From the NCBI GenBank assembly GCA_947179155.2, contig OX359280.1, positions 10,157,501 through 10,221,500 on the forward strand: a DNA stretch of 64,000 nt. The letters are read 5' to 3'. Made by a program: the position numbers and the translations under genes. A model generated the notes under the pieces. It ran no database searches, was not told where the DNA came from, and worked only from the letters and a program-made list of their open reading frames with translations. This document shows positions 10,832 to 21,413 of the stretch, one piece after another. Every line of letters starts with the position of its first letter. The stretch's first letter is position 1. Origin of the DNA: Hedera helix. Taxonomy: Eukaryota; Streptophyta; Magnoliopsida; Apiales; Araliaceae.

Positions 10832-11585
10832 CTATGCAAAAGGATCTTGAGCATCTTCAAGGTTGATGCTGCCGTAAGGATCCTCATTAATGCTGGAAGA
10901 TGACTTTTGGGAAGACCTTGAAGAAGATGATGAACTATCACTGGCTTCTTCATGGAGTTTGCTGACTTTTTCTTGAATGACCTGAGCTAAAAGTTTTAAC
11001 TCAGTGCTGGAATAATTCTTAACATCTGAAACATCAATAGAAGCAGAAATAGAAGGACTAGATCGTTTCAGTTTTCACTTAGATTTACTAGACGAACCTT
11101 CAGCAGGAACATAGTTAATGGATGTAATTGGAATAAGAGGAAATTCCTTTTGGACTTCTCCAATTATTCTTTCGACATTAAATGTATCCCACCATTTAAC
11201 AAAAAAGATGCAAAAAACCAATGGAATATGACTTATCTCATTGATAACAGTAGCTTGAGAAGATGACTGGGTAGGTGTTTTGACTAGGGTAAAAACATGG
11301 GCCTCAATTGGAGTACTAATGTTATACTACCATTTGAGATTCCAATGGATTTTATATTTACTTGAGAATTGAAGTAAAATAGGGATGTCGTCATACTTTA
11401 GGTTATGAATATCATGATTTCTGAAATGGTGAACTTGTGACTGAATAAAGTTCAGGAAAGAGGTTCATGGGAGGTACATACCTAGACCACCAAAGAACAA
11501 ACCAGTAAGGGATGTGACTCTTAAATTTATGATCAAATTGTATGAACCAAGAATGACTCATTGACTGATTTTGGAATAAGAAAAC
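10832..11585 (-). pseudogene. Second ORF of copy D, 3' part
   Basis: Minus-strand sequence collinear with copy C 26175-26918. It includes the segments for KWWDKF, FPLIPI and the Ser-rich C terminus, and ends at a TAG (10832-10834) after EDAQDPFA; copy C has TAA there. It is interrupted at 11585 by the solo LTR, the AAAAC target duplication marking the break. Function unknown. Confidence 0.7.
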
Positions 11586-12034
11586 TGTAATGTCCTAGAA
11601 TTTCCACGTCATTATTAATTAAATTATTAATTTAATTTCCAACGAGTTAGTTTTACGAGATTATTTAAATCTTTTTATGTGATTAATTAATTACGTAATT
11701 AAATGATTATGTGATTAATTACTAGAATTAATTAAAGGGGGTCATTAATATGTTATTTAATTAGTGAACAAACCCTAAAGTGTTAATATCAAAATATTTG
11801 ATAAGTTTCCTATTAATTAAATATGTAATTAAATTGAATATAATGAGCTAATTAAATATAATAAATTAATTAATATGATTATTAATTAATGTAAATAATG
11901 TGAAATATTAATAATAATATTTATTAGTCCATTTAGTAATTTAATACTAATGGGTTAGAATATTTAATTATTTATTCAATCTAATTATTTATTTAATCAT
12001 GGATTGAATAATTAATTTGTAAATTATTAAATTA

Positions 12035-12154
12035 GCCCAACATGGGTCAATTAGTAGCCCAAGTGGAGAATAATAAAATTTGACAATTTAGTAGCCCAAA
12101 CAATTTAATAGGAGCCCAATTGGTATTTTAAATAAAGCCCAATAATTGGCCCAC
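12035..12154 (+). promoter_or_regulatory. GCCCAA motif array in LTR U3
   Basis: Six GCCCAA or GGCCCA motifs in about 120 bp (tagcccaac, tagcccaag, tagcccaaac, gagcccaat, aagcccaat, ttggccca). TGGGCY/RGCCCA is the plant site II element bound by TCP factors. Equivalent arrays sit upstream of the leader in the other family L LTRs. Binding is inferred, not shown. Confidence 0.45.
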
Positions 12155-12639
12155 TTGGAAAATACTTTATATAACTTATTAATTATTCAAATGTAACAAA
12201 TGACTATCATTTTGGGACAATAAGAAGAGCCATCAGCCGACCATGTGGAGAAGAGAGATAAAAAAAATTGGTTTTGTTTTTATTTTAGTTTATTTTTCAT
12301 TTATTTAATTAATGGATTGCTTGTTTGATTTTTCAAGTACTTGGACCATCCCTCTTTTCACCTAATGTGTCATTTAACCAATTCCTTTTGTAAGTTGTCA
12401 TCTAGGGGCATGGGCTAAATTATTAGATACATTATGTGTATCTAATAATTTTGCAAGTATACTTGAAATTGGTAGATTTTATTTCATTATTTTCTCCAAG
12501 TCCAAAAGAGAGAGCTAGAGAGCATTTGAGAGTGTGAGAAAATATTGAGAGCAAAATACTAAGAGAGGAGAAGGAGTTCTTGGTTTATGTCTTCAAGATT
12601 CACCACTTATTTTGGAAGAAAAATGAAGATAGCCATTAA

Positions 12640-12652
12640 ATCAAGGTAATGG
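12640..12652 (+). promoter_or_regulatory. Conserved 5' splice-site-like sequence in LTR leader
   Basis: TCAAG|GTAATG with the GT at 12646-12647. The same position of the leader has AAG or ATGAG before GTATAA in other family L LTRs (31679 minus, 52377 plus, 57468 minus), CTAG|GTATTG at 19129 and AAG|GTTCAA at 36398. Confidence 0.5.
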
Positions 12653-13174
12653 TTACTATAAATCTAATTTTTGTTTTAAATTAAATAAACTAACATGTGT
12701 GTATGAATATGTTAACATAGTTAATAATGTGTAGTGGTAATATTTATGTCATGCTTGAGTTAATATGCTTGGTTTGTATTTTGGTATCATTTATATGTTA
12801 AAAACATGTGTTTAATAGTGTGTAAACAAGTTTTGGAATTTATGACCAAAAATATTGTTATAAAACTTAGGTTTAATGTTCTAATATTATAGAACATTAA
12901 ATCATGAGAAAAACAAAGTTTGAATCACTCAAAATGGAGTTATAAACAAAAAGTTATGATTTATGGTAGTTTATGTGATGTAAAATTTTTTATAAAAAAA
13001 GAATGAAATTAAATCATGAAAAATTAAATTTTCATGTTATAAATTGATATTAAGTGATCGGTAAAATTTTTTGGATTTTTATTGAGGATTTAAAGCTTAC
13101 TTGATGGTATATTTTTATTTAAAATGGGTGTTGCCGGAACACTGTTCACAATCTGCAAAGGGAAAAAAATTTAA

Positions 13175-13420
13175 AGGTTTCCGCGCAATGCGCGGACCAC
13201 TGTTCATTGAAGGACGCGGAGCCAAACGACGTCGTTTGGCGTCTGTATAACGTTACTCTGCGCGTACGCGCGGAAGCCGTTTTCGGCTTCTCAAAACGGC
13301 ACCCTTTTGGGCCGTTCTGTATGCTGCACGTGCAATGCGCGGAAGATGGATTTTGCGAAAATTATAATTCTGCCCCTCCGTGTTTTTCTCGGCGAAATTA
13401 CTATTTTGCCCTCGGATCAG
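13175..13420 (+). other. GC-rich palindrome island inside LTR
   Basis: A CpG-rich block in otherwise AT-rich sequence. It contains CCGCGCAATGCGCGG (13181-13195, 7-bp arms around one base), the perfect 20-bp palindrome GCCAAACGACGTCGTTTGGC (13221-13240) and GCGCGTACGCGC (about 13260-13271). The open frame across it is a by-product of few stops. The same location in the other family L LTRs also carries a GC-rich block. Confidence 0.7.
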
Positions 13421-13469
13421 TTTTCAACTTATTTACAGAAATGCCATTCGGGTTTAATTTTAATTAATT

Positions 13470-14250
13470 TAAATAATTAAAAACTAATTTAAAATTATAA
13501 CAAAAATAATAAAAATACAAAAATGATATTAGGGAGGATATTTTTCATTAAGTTTAATATTTAAATATTTTAAATATTAATCTAGTTAGCTAAATCATGG
13601 TTAAGTTAAATAAATTTATTAGTTATTTATTATTTAACATGTTAATAATAAATAAAGGTAATAAATTAGCAATTATTATTTAGTTACTATTAAATAATAA
13701 TTAAAGAGAGATAAAAATTTATAAATTAATTATTTATTATTTAAATATTATTAAATAATAAATAAGGATAATTAAGTAATCAATTATTATTTAATTAACA
13801 TTAAATAACGATTAATGGAAAGTAAGTTATTAGATTAACAATTTATTATAAATAAAGATGAATTGATTATTATTTAACCTTAAATAATAATTAAAAATAA
13901 TTAAATAATTATTATTATTTAATTGGTATTAAATAATAATTAAAGAGGATTAAAATTAGTAAACTATTATTTAATTTCCTTAAATTAAATAATAAGCGAG
14001 GTTAATTAATTAATTAATTATTAGTTGATTAATATTAAATTAAAGAAGGTTAAAATTAAATCAATAATTATTTATTATTTAATTATGATTAAATAATAAG
14101 TAAGTGCAATTAGTTATTATTTATTTTAAATAATAACTAGAGTTAATTAATTAATTTCTATTTAACCAAGATTAAATAGTAATTAAATAGAGATTGAATT
14201 AATAAAATAAATTTAATTTAATTATACTTTAATTAAACAATTGTAATAAG
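13470..14250 (+). repeat. AT-rich inverted-repeat minisatellite in LTR
   Basis: Degenerate array built on ATTATTTAATT and AATTAAATAATAAT, i.e. the two arms of a hairpin, alternating for about 750 bp. It occupies the place between the GC island and the LTR end, as the arrays at 37230-38340 and 53280-53960 do in their LTRs, but the arm sequence differs. Confidence 0.7.
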
Positions 14251-15120
14251 TTGTTTAAGGGTTTAATAAGTGTCTAACGCTTAAGAAAAATATTTTCTAA
14301 CTTATTAAATTATTAACCTAATTTGATTGAGGGTCTGTAAGGTTAAAAATATTATTTCGACTAATGTAAATTATGTGTTAGTACTTATATGATAAATAAG
14401 TACCTTAGTGAGTGTATAGTTGTGCAAATACGCCGTACTAATTATTAGACCAACTTTATTAATGTTAGGTCTTTTCAAAGCCAGTTAGTTAAAGCTAGAC
14501 ATTTATTGTAGCTGAGCAGACAGGCAAGTTCCTTATCTCTAAACTCATTTCATTGAGCAAATTATTTATCTGAGCTTGAACTGTTATTTCCAAGCATGCT
14601 TTGAGTGGTTTAATTACTTTACAATTATTCCACATCGATATTATTGTTATTCGCACGTGTTGCACTTGATATCGTACAACTCTTGACTTGTACTTAATTA
14701 TTGTTCTACTGTTTAAAGAACTGTTCAAAGTAGGTCTAAGCCATTGTTCGGCTAGGAATTTATGTTAAAGATTTTAAAAGTTATCCAAATCAATGAAGAT
14801 GCAGATTCTTAGACAATTATGAACACCCTTTTATTATAGGGGAATACCCTGTATCTAATATCAGGTACAAAATACGGAAATTAAATGTTATGCATACACA
14901 TATTGTACTGAGGCTGATCCCCTCAGATACATATTTCTGGTAGTAACCATTGGGTCAACCTGCTATTGACTCCAGTGGATATTTATAGTTCATAGTCTAT
15001 TTGACTATCCTAATTTTAAAAGCAAATTATTATTCCTGCTTATGTTATTCACATTATTGAATTGTTCAGCTATTCCCTTTCATTCATGATATATTGTTCC
15101 TTGTTGTTAATTAAACTTGT

Positions 15121-15139
15121 TGAGCAAACTAGTTGCTCA
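15121..15139 (+). promoter_or_regulatory. Terminal hairpin TGAGCAA-ACTAG-TTGCTCA
   Basis: Perfect 7-bp stem with 5-nt loop about 330 bp before the LTR end. The same stem with other loops occurs at 39490-39508 (AGTAG), 54983-55001 (ATTTG) and 30703-30721, and an imperfect form is near 49818-49838. Position suggests a role in the 3' part of the LTR transcript; inferred. Confidence 0.6.
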
Positions 15140-15472
15140 CTCTTGCTATATCATGAAACCTTATTGCAGTGCAACCCGAGACTTCGGGAAAGAGCAAGGG
15201 TAAAGGAAAGATAAAGTAATAGACTTCGAGATGCAGCCCAGTAGTTAATTAAATTAACTGTTATGTAATATAAACCCTAAGTACTTTATTAAGGGTATTT
15301 GTGTACTTTTGTGTAAGGTTATCGTATCTTGGGACTAGTAACACCTTTTGAATAAACAACATATGTTTATTATTCCGCATTTAGTTATTGTATGTTGTTT
15401 AGAGGTGAATGTTTGTAGTGGATAGTGATGACCGGATCCGGGTATTTAGAACCCGAATTTGGGGGCGTCACA

Positions 15473-15944
15473 AAAACCTTAATCCAAGCTTCAATATAGT
15501 CATAATAATAGCAATAGTTACAGAGGGAAGGCTCTTTCCCTTATACGAGAACACGAAGATCAGATGGGTGTTTTCCCCACTCAAGATCAGAAATAATTTT
15601 CTTAATATAGAGTGAATGGGAAATAATTTTTTATTCATCATTTTTATCATAAATGAGCTTCATATGAACTGGCTCTGTACTAAGAAGAACATCCTTATAA
15701 TATGTCAATGACTTATAAGGAGCTAAAGGGATGTAATGCCAACTGGTTGGGAAGAACCATAAGGCAAAAATTACTGGGACATCTTTTGGTTTCATTAGGG
15801 GCTCAACATGAAAAAGGTTAACTTCATACCTTAGCATGTATTGGGATGACTGTTGGGTTTTAACTTGAGATTGCAGTTTGCAATTATCAAAAGGCTCAAA
15901 TAGGTCTTTATCTTTGAGTTTGCTGGCTAAGACAGTGTTGTATG
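15473..15944 (-). pseudogene. Second ORF of copy D, 5' part
   Basis: Minus-strand segment collinear with copy C 25667-26170. It encodes NTVLASKLKDKD, the FFPTSWHYIPLAPYKSLTYYKD segment (one break in length relative to copy C) and IYDKND. It joins 10832-11585 once the solo LTR is removed. The upstream side ends at 15944 at the G1 LTR. Copy C has a 29-bp duplicated phrase (attttccattcactctacattacgaa) here that copy D lacks. Confidence 0.7.
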
Positions 15945-16146
15945 TGTAATGTCCAAGAATTTTCACGTCATTATTAATTTAATTAGTTATTCGATGTTAT
16001 TTAAATCTTTTTATGTGATTAATTAATTACGTGATTAAATGATTATGCGATTAATTGCTAAAGTTAATTAAAGGGAGTTACTAATAGTTTAATTAAATTA
16101 GTGAACAAACCCTAAAATTTTAATATCAAAAGAATTGATAAGTTGC

Positions 16147-17800
16147 TGATAGGGTTAAGTTATACGATATTTTCTTTCCCTAATACTTAGTTTTTATATT
16201 TATTGTGTGCTTAATTGTTTAATTATTTAGCTCATTTTGATTTTAATAGGTTTTATAGGATTTTAATTAATTTATGTTAATTTAGGTAATTTTATAGTAA
16301 TTTTATATTTCTTTTTATTTATGTGATTTTATTTATTTATAGTTTTTTAGGTGTTTTATTAATTATTATGTGTTTTTATTTATTTTTAATTATTTTATAT
16401 TTTATTTTGTAGGAAAATAAGCTTCGGGGGCAAATTTGTAAATTCTGCAAAAGTCTAATGACATTGTGGTAATTTCAACAAAACCGGAGGGCCAAAGTGT
16501 AAATTCCGCAAGAATCTGAGGGCATAATGGTAATTTTCGGAAAAGAGGCGACCGCGCAATGCGCGCGGATGGATTGGCGGAGAGCTAAAACGACGCCATT
16601 TCATCATAGTTACCGCGCAATGCGCGCCTTGAACGGAACAGTGGCAAGAAAAGGAACCGGACGACGTCGTTTCGGGCTAATTACCTCGCAATGCGCGGGC
16701 GCGCGTGAGTTGTCCAGTACTGTAGCGAAGGCTTTGTTTGGCTGCGCGGAAATTGTCCAAAACGAGATTATTTCGGGATTTTTGCTACTTTTTGATTCAA
16801 AATTGGATTTTAATTCCAATTAGGGTTAGGATAATAATTATTTTTCTTTTTCTTTTATTTTTAATTGTAAATTCTATTAAGGTTTGGACAAGTTAGGAGG
16901 TTTATGGAGCCTATAAATAGAGAGCTCGAGACACATTGTAATCCACAACTTTTCTAATAAGAAATATTCTCTCTTCTATTCTTTAGTGTTCTCTACAATT
17001 ATGAGTAGCTAAATTTTTTTTCTTGGTTTAAGTGATTGAAGCCATCAAGATTTATACACTGTGAGATCTAATTTATTTTAATTGTTCAATTTATATTTTG
17101 AGTATTGAATATTTTTCTGTATTTAATTTTATGATTAATTCGTTTAATTGCTAGAATGCATACTAGTTTTTTTATTCGTTGAAATCTATTGCTAAATTAA
17201 ATATCAAATCCGTAATTGTTTGGTCACTTTAATTTGCGAAGCAACTAATGTTAATAATTATTTTGCTTATCAAAAGATTATTTTATCTTAGGAAAAATAT
17301 TCATCTAAATTAAATGCAGACGCTTGGATTGTGTTGTTTAGTTCAACGATCTCTCTATTTCTTTATGCTGCTACTAGGTTAAATCTTTAGCGCTTGTCTG
17401 AGATTATTTAGTAGTAAGGGTTATTTAGATCGCTTGTTTCTACTTAACTAAAATTAAGGAGAGATAGAAAAATTATTCGAATGGGAGTAATTATTCCACG
17501 TTGAATATTTAAAATATGAATTGAGTTATTCTTGCATCAGTGATCAGTTGTAAATTCTTGATGGTGGATATTAACTTAAACCACGGTTTTTCCTTCTCAT
17601 TTATTTCATTAAATTACTTGCATAACTATTTTAGTTAGTTTTATTTAAATTATTTCTTTAATTCAAAAACCCCCAATTCTTGTTTGCAAAAAACATAAAA
17701 TTAAATAATCATTCTCTGTGGGATCGACTCTTACTTACACTACTACATACTTATTTTTCCAAAGTTATATTTTATTTTTGGGTGCTTGCGACATCACACA
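16147..17800 (+). mobile_element. Solo LTR of a different gypsy-type family, nested in G1 LTR
   Basis: Begins TGATAGGGTTAAG and ends CGACATCACACA, flanked by AGTTGC at 16141-16146 and 17801-17806. Removing it restores alignment with the LTR at 11586. A TATA box TATAAATAG lies at 16912-16920, followed by a leader and, near the end, the phrase ctctgtgggatcgactctt, which is typical of LTR ends of some plant Ty3/gypsy lineages. Its U3 holds three copies of CGCAATGCGCG and a GACGTCGTTT motif. The frame through this GC-rich part is not a gene. Confidence 0.8.
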
Positions 17801-19123
17801 AGTTGCCAATTAATTAAATATTCAATTAAATTGAATATAATGAGTTAATTAAATTTTGAACATTAATTAATGTAAACAATGTAAAATATTAAGAATAATA
17901 TTTATTAGTCCATTTAGTAATTTAATAATAATGGGTTAGAATATTTAGTTAATTAAACAATTTAATTGTTTATTTAATCATGAATTGGATAACTAATGTG
18001 TAAAAAAAAAAAAACCAATCATTGGGTTATATTAAATCGTCCAATGTTAAATTAAATGGATTTGACTAAATAATAGTCCAAATCATTTAATATGAGACCA
18101 ATGAGTATTTTAAATGAGATCAATCATGTGCCCAATTGAAAAAAAAAATTAATGTGTAGTATATTGATTATTAAAAGAATTAAGGTGTGGCAACCTTTTT
18201 GGGACACGATATTCCTTATCAGCTGTGTGGTCTAAGTGAGAGGGAGATCATGTTGCTTTTTAAGTTTTATTTAACAAATTGGTAGCTTGTGCGGTGAATA
18301 AGTGTGTAGCTTATTTTAATAAAGAAAAGCAAAAGTTGCTCATCATTATTTATTTATTTTTTTCACCTTCCGTGTACCATAGAGGGTGTGCTTTTTGGTT
18401 TTGTTAAATTAATGGATCAAAGTGTGTAGTCATTTCCTAGTTTTTAGTTCCTTAATATTTTAAGGAAATCAAAGAGGACTTTAGAGTGGTGATGATGTTC
18501 ATCTGCATGGGAGAAGAGAGAGATAGTTAAAGTTGCTTTTGAATTGTGATTAAATAAATATTTAGTTGATAGTTTGTGTGGTGACTAAATGGTGTATCTT
18601 GCTTCTTATTATTATTAAAGCAATAAAATTGGACAACATGATTTGGGACAAAAGTCCCAAACCTGTCGTGCATCAAGTGAGAAGGAGGGGCTTAAAATGT
18701 TTTTTTTTTTATTTAATTTAATGAGCTTTCTTGTTTTAGTTTTTTAGTAGTCATTTCCCCACAAAATCTCACCAACTTAGTCCTTAACCTAGTTTGCTTG
18801 TACAAGTCTTCAAGTTAGCTTCATAATAGCCTAGGAGTATGGATATATGTGTGTATTTATACATTCTTACAAGTATACTTGCCTTTGTTGTTGGGGAGTT
18901 AGTCATTTTATTTCTTAAATGCAAAAGAAACTTGAGAGAACTCTTGAGAGTGTAAAAAATATTTGAGAGCTAAATACATAGAGGGAAGAAGAAGACCAAA
19001 CACCGACCATTACAGGGAAGAAGAAAGCTAAACACCGACCATTACAAGGAAGAGAAGGAGTTTTTGATTTATGTCTTCAAGACTCACCACATATTTTGGA
19101 AGAAGAAGGAAAATAGCCACCAA

Positions 19124-19136
19124 AACTAGGTATTGA
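19124..19136 (+). promoter_or_regulatory. Leader 5' splice-site-like sequence in G1 LTR
   Basis: AACTAG|GTATTG with GT at 19130-19131, at the same place as AAG|GTATAA-type sites of the other family L LTRs. It would pair with the acceptors at 20109 and 21410. Confidence 0.45.
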
Positions 19137-19878
19137 TCTTTATTTCTTTTGAACTCTAGTTGTTGGTGAATATTGAAGCATGAGAGTGTTAGCATGTTAA
19201 TGTTGGTCATTGATGGTTGTTAGTAGTTTTAATGTTAATCATTGAGCATTTATGGAATGTTTAATGATCTAGGCTTTGTTTGGTTAGATCTATAATTTTT
19301 AAAGCATGTTTAACAAGAATATGGGTTTAAACCAAGTATTAAGATATGATAATCTTGTATGCTTTATTATTCCATGCTTAGGTTGAAAGAAATGCTAGGT
19401 TTGTATTTTAGTGTATTGTGTATACTAAAAACATGTATTTAGTGTAGTCTAAACAAGTCTTGGATTTTTGACCAAAAATATTTTTGATAAAATTTAGATT
19501 TAATGTTCTAGTATTGTAGAACCTTAAATCATGAGAAAAACAAGACTCGAATCACCCAATAAGGATTTAAAATGAGAAAATTATGATTTTTCTACCAAAA
19601 AAAGCTACGGTGAGAAGACTATGCGAGGCAGTCTTAGTTTATTTGTCTAGCTAAATTACTTGTTATGTAATGTAAACCCTAAGTACTTTATTAAGGGTAT
19701 TTGTGTACTTTTGTTGTAAGATTACTGTATCTTGGGACTAGTAACACCTTTTGCATAAACAACACATGTTTATTATTCCGCATTTAGTTATTATATGATG
19801 TTTAGTGGTGAATGTTTGTATTGGATCGTGATGACCGGATTCGGGTGATTAGGACCTGAATTTGGGGGCATCACAGGT

Positions 19879-19890
19879 TGGTATCAGAGT
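19879..19890 (+). other. Primer-binding site of G1 (tRNA-Met type)
   Basis: TGGTATCAGAGT lies three bases after the LTR end and matches the plant initiator tRNA-Met PBS consensus TGGTATCAGAGC except for the last base. It marks the start of the internal region and confirms the LTR boundary at 19875. Confidence 0.85.
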
Positions 19891-20087
19891 CGTAGGTTAT
19901 AACCGTTAGGATTGCGAAACCTAGGTTATAACCTTAGTAGTAAACTCGTATTGAGTGCTAGGAGATAAATCGGGGAGATTTATCATATATGGTTTCGATG
20001 AATTGGGGAATTCATCGAGTTGAGTCGTACCCAATGAAATATAATTTCATTTCTTCAATGAATATTTTTTATTGTTGTACTGATGTT

Positions 20088-20110
20088 GGCTTTTTCTGTT
20101 GTGCTGTAGA
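20088..20110 (+). promoter_or_regulatory. 3' splice-site-like sequence before ORF-A
   Basis: A pyrimidine-rich tract (ggctttttctgttgtgctgtag) ends in TAG at 20107-20109, one base before the ATG at 20111. No other long open frame precedes it. Together with the donor in the LTR it suggests that ORF-A is made from a spliced message; inferred. Confidence 0.45.
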
Positions 20111-21022
20111 ATGGCTATAGGCGAGACGAGCGGAGCTCAAGAGGACGAGGTATTCATTGACATATCAGTGGATACCCAGCAGTTGGTGGGATATGCACCT
20201 ATATCACCTGTAGGAGAGTTCGACCCAAAGAAGGACGATAGTATGGATACCGCAGAGCCTGTCAGAGGCAGGGTTATGAGGTCCGGCAGTCAGGACCATG
20301 TAGTTGAGTCTGAGGATAACCCCACTTGGGGCGAGGAGTCTGGGAAGACCAGGCAGAGATGGAGGTTGGGGGAGCTGCTGAGGAGGTACCCGCGAAGGGA
20401 CCTCCTGTCTACCATCATTTTTAGACTGATTTACTCATAGAGTATGGCAGTCGTATTGAGGATGTAAAATAGATTGTCGAGCAGCGGGAGGCCCGTGTTG
20501 CTCACCTGGAGGAACAGAACGTCGTCCATTAGCAGATGGAAAATGTGTATAGGGATGAGGCATACCAGAGAGAGATGGATGTGGCCGATCTGCAGGCTAA
20601 GGTTCAGCAGTTAGAGCCAGGCTGCACCATAGTTGGGTCCTACTGTGCAGCAACTTATGATCCAAGATAGTCAGTTAAGGCAGACTATAGAGCGATTGGA
20701 TGCTAGGGAGGTGGAGCGTCAAGCAGTGCTTCAGGACACCTAGGTCGAGCTTGACCATGAGAGGGTAGACCGGATTCGAGTTCATGAGGTTTGGCGTAGG
20801 GCTACTATGAGAATGGGCAGTCTAGAGAGGGAGAACCATGTTGGATCCACTAGGATTGACACTTTGGAGTATGCCTTGGACACTTCATTCGATCGACTGA
20901 GGCATCGTGTTATGAGGTACCCTAGGGAGGCGGGTAACAGCCGACGCTGGATTCGTCGTCGTACAGTAGATGAGTTGGCCCAACAGGCTTTTCAGAGGAT
21001 TGTTCATCGCTGCAGGCAGTGA
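20111..21022 (+). pseudogene. G1 ORF-A: extra coiled-coil ORF upstream of gag
   Basis: About 300 codons between the primer-binding site and gag, broken by at least four stops and frame shifts. The first part (20111-20440) is acidic (MAIGETSGAQEDEVFIDI). The middle contains heptad-like Leu/Glu/Gln segments (VEQREARVAHLEEQ, DVADLQAKVQQLE, RQTIERLDAREVERQ), predicted by eye to be coiled coil. The end (20807-21022) is Arg-rich (RRWIRRRTVDELAQQAFQRIVHRC). I recognise no known domain, no signal peptide and no membrane segment, so it is not an obvious env-like gene. High GC relative to the flanks and a good splice acceptor support a former gene. Confidence 0.6.
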
Positions 21023-21349
21023 TTTGTTGTTATTTGTACCTAGTAGTAGTGAGTCCCACCTTTTGTTTCTATTAGGGACGATTCAGCTGTTGTAAATCCT
21101 TATGTTTTGATGTATGAATAGGATGTCAGTTAGACCCCTAACTTTTGTTCTATTAGAGGGGTAGATGGTAGTGGATCCTCACTTTTTGTTCATTGGAGGA
21201 TAATTGATGGTAGGCAACTTGTGCCTTGAGCATTTATAGAAGTATGCCACTTGTTGAGTCTGTATTAAAACATTGGTATATGAATATAAATGCAGTTATT
21301 CCCTTGTTTAAATCAAATGTGCTTGATATATAGTTTTAAATTTAACTTT

Positions 21350-21413
21350 TAATTTGGCTAACATAATGCGTAGAATTATAAGCGTAAGTCCAAGATTTGC
21401 TCTTTAGCAGATC
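21350..21413 (+). promoter_or_regulatory. 3' splice-site-like sequence before gag
   Basis: Branch-point-like GGCTAAC near 21356-21362, then TTTGCTCTTTAGCAG ending at 21410, three bases before the gag ATG at 21414. Second acceptor of the proposed spliced leader. Confidence 0.4.

Larger units (their letters stand above)
11586..15472 (+). mobile_element. Solo LTR, family L (3.9 kb), target duplication AAAAC
   Basis: Starts TGTAATGTCC and ends GGGGGCGTCACA. The 5-bp target duplication AAAAC is at 11581-11585 and 15473-15477, exactly rejoining caulimovirid copy D. The LTR is homologous to the 5' LTR of G1 (15945-19875), which is followed by a primer-binding site, so the family is Ty3/gypsy. It contains a GCCCAA array, a splice-donor-like site, a GC-rich island with perfect palindromes, an AT-rich inverted-repeat region and a terminal hairpin. 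No internal domain remains, so the two LTRs of an inserted element have recombined. Confidence 0.9.
10184..15944 (-). mobile_element. Endogenous caulimovirid copy D, split by a solo LTR
   Basis: Minus-strand counterpart of copy C (24993-27493). It holds the downstream noncoding region (10184-10831), then most of the second ORF in two pieces (10832-11585 and 15473-15944) separated by the solo LTR 11586-15472. It stops at 15944, where the G1 LTR begins, close to the start of the second ORF; the RNase H and upstream parts are missing. Similarity to copy C is higher than to copy B. Confidence 0.8.
15945..19875 (+). repeat. 5' LTR of G1, family L
   Basis: Starts TGTAATGTCCAAGAATTTTCACGTC-like (first 12 bases TGTAATGTCCAA) and ends GGGGGCATCACA just before the primer-binding site. 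Without the nested solo LTR at 16147-17800 it is about 2.27 kb, against 3.89 kb for the homologous solo LTR 11586-15472. The missing part is the GC island, the AT-rich array and the terminal hairpin (about 12960-15240 of the homologue), with the deletion junction near 19593. Confidence 0.85.

Noticed and set aside
13207..13467. 86-codon open frame in a GC-rich block
   Set aside because: Lies in the palindrome island of a solo LTR; open because GC-rich sequence has few stops; not conserved in the homologous LTRs.
16527..16823. 98-codon frame and its antisense partner
   Set aside because: Inside the U3 of the nested solo LTR 16147-17800; composition effect, no domain.
20111..21022. Envelope-like gene
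   Set aside because: No signal peptide, no membrane segment, position before gag rather than after pol.
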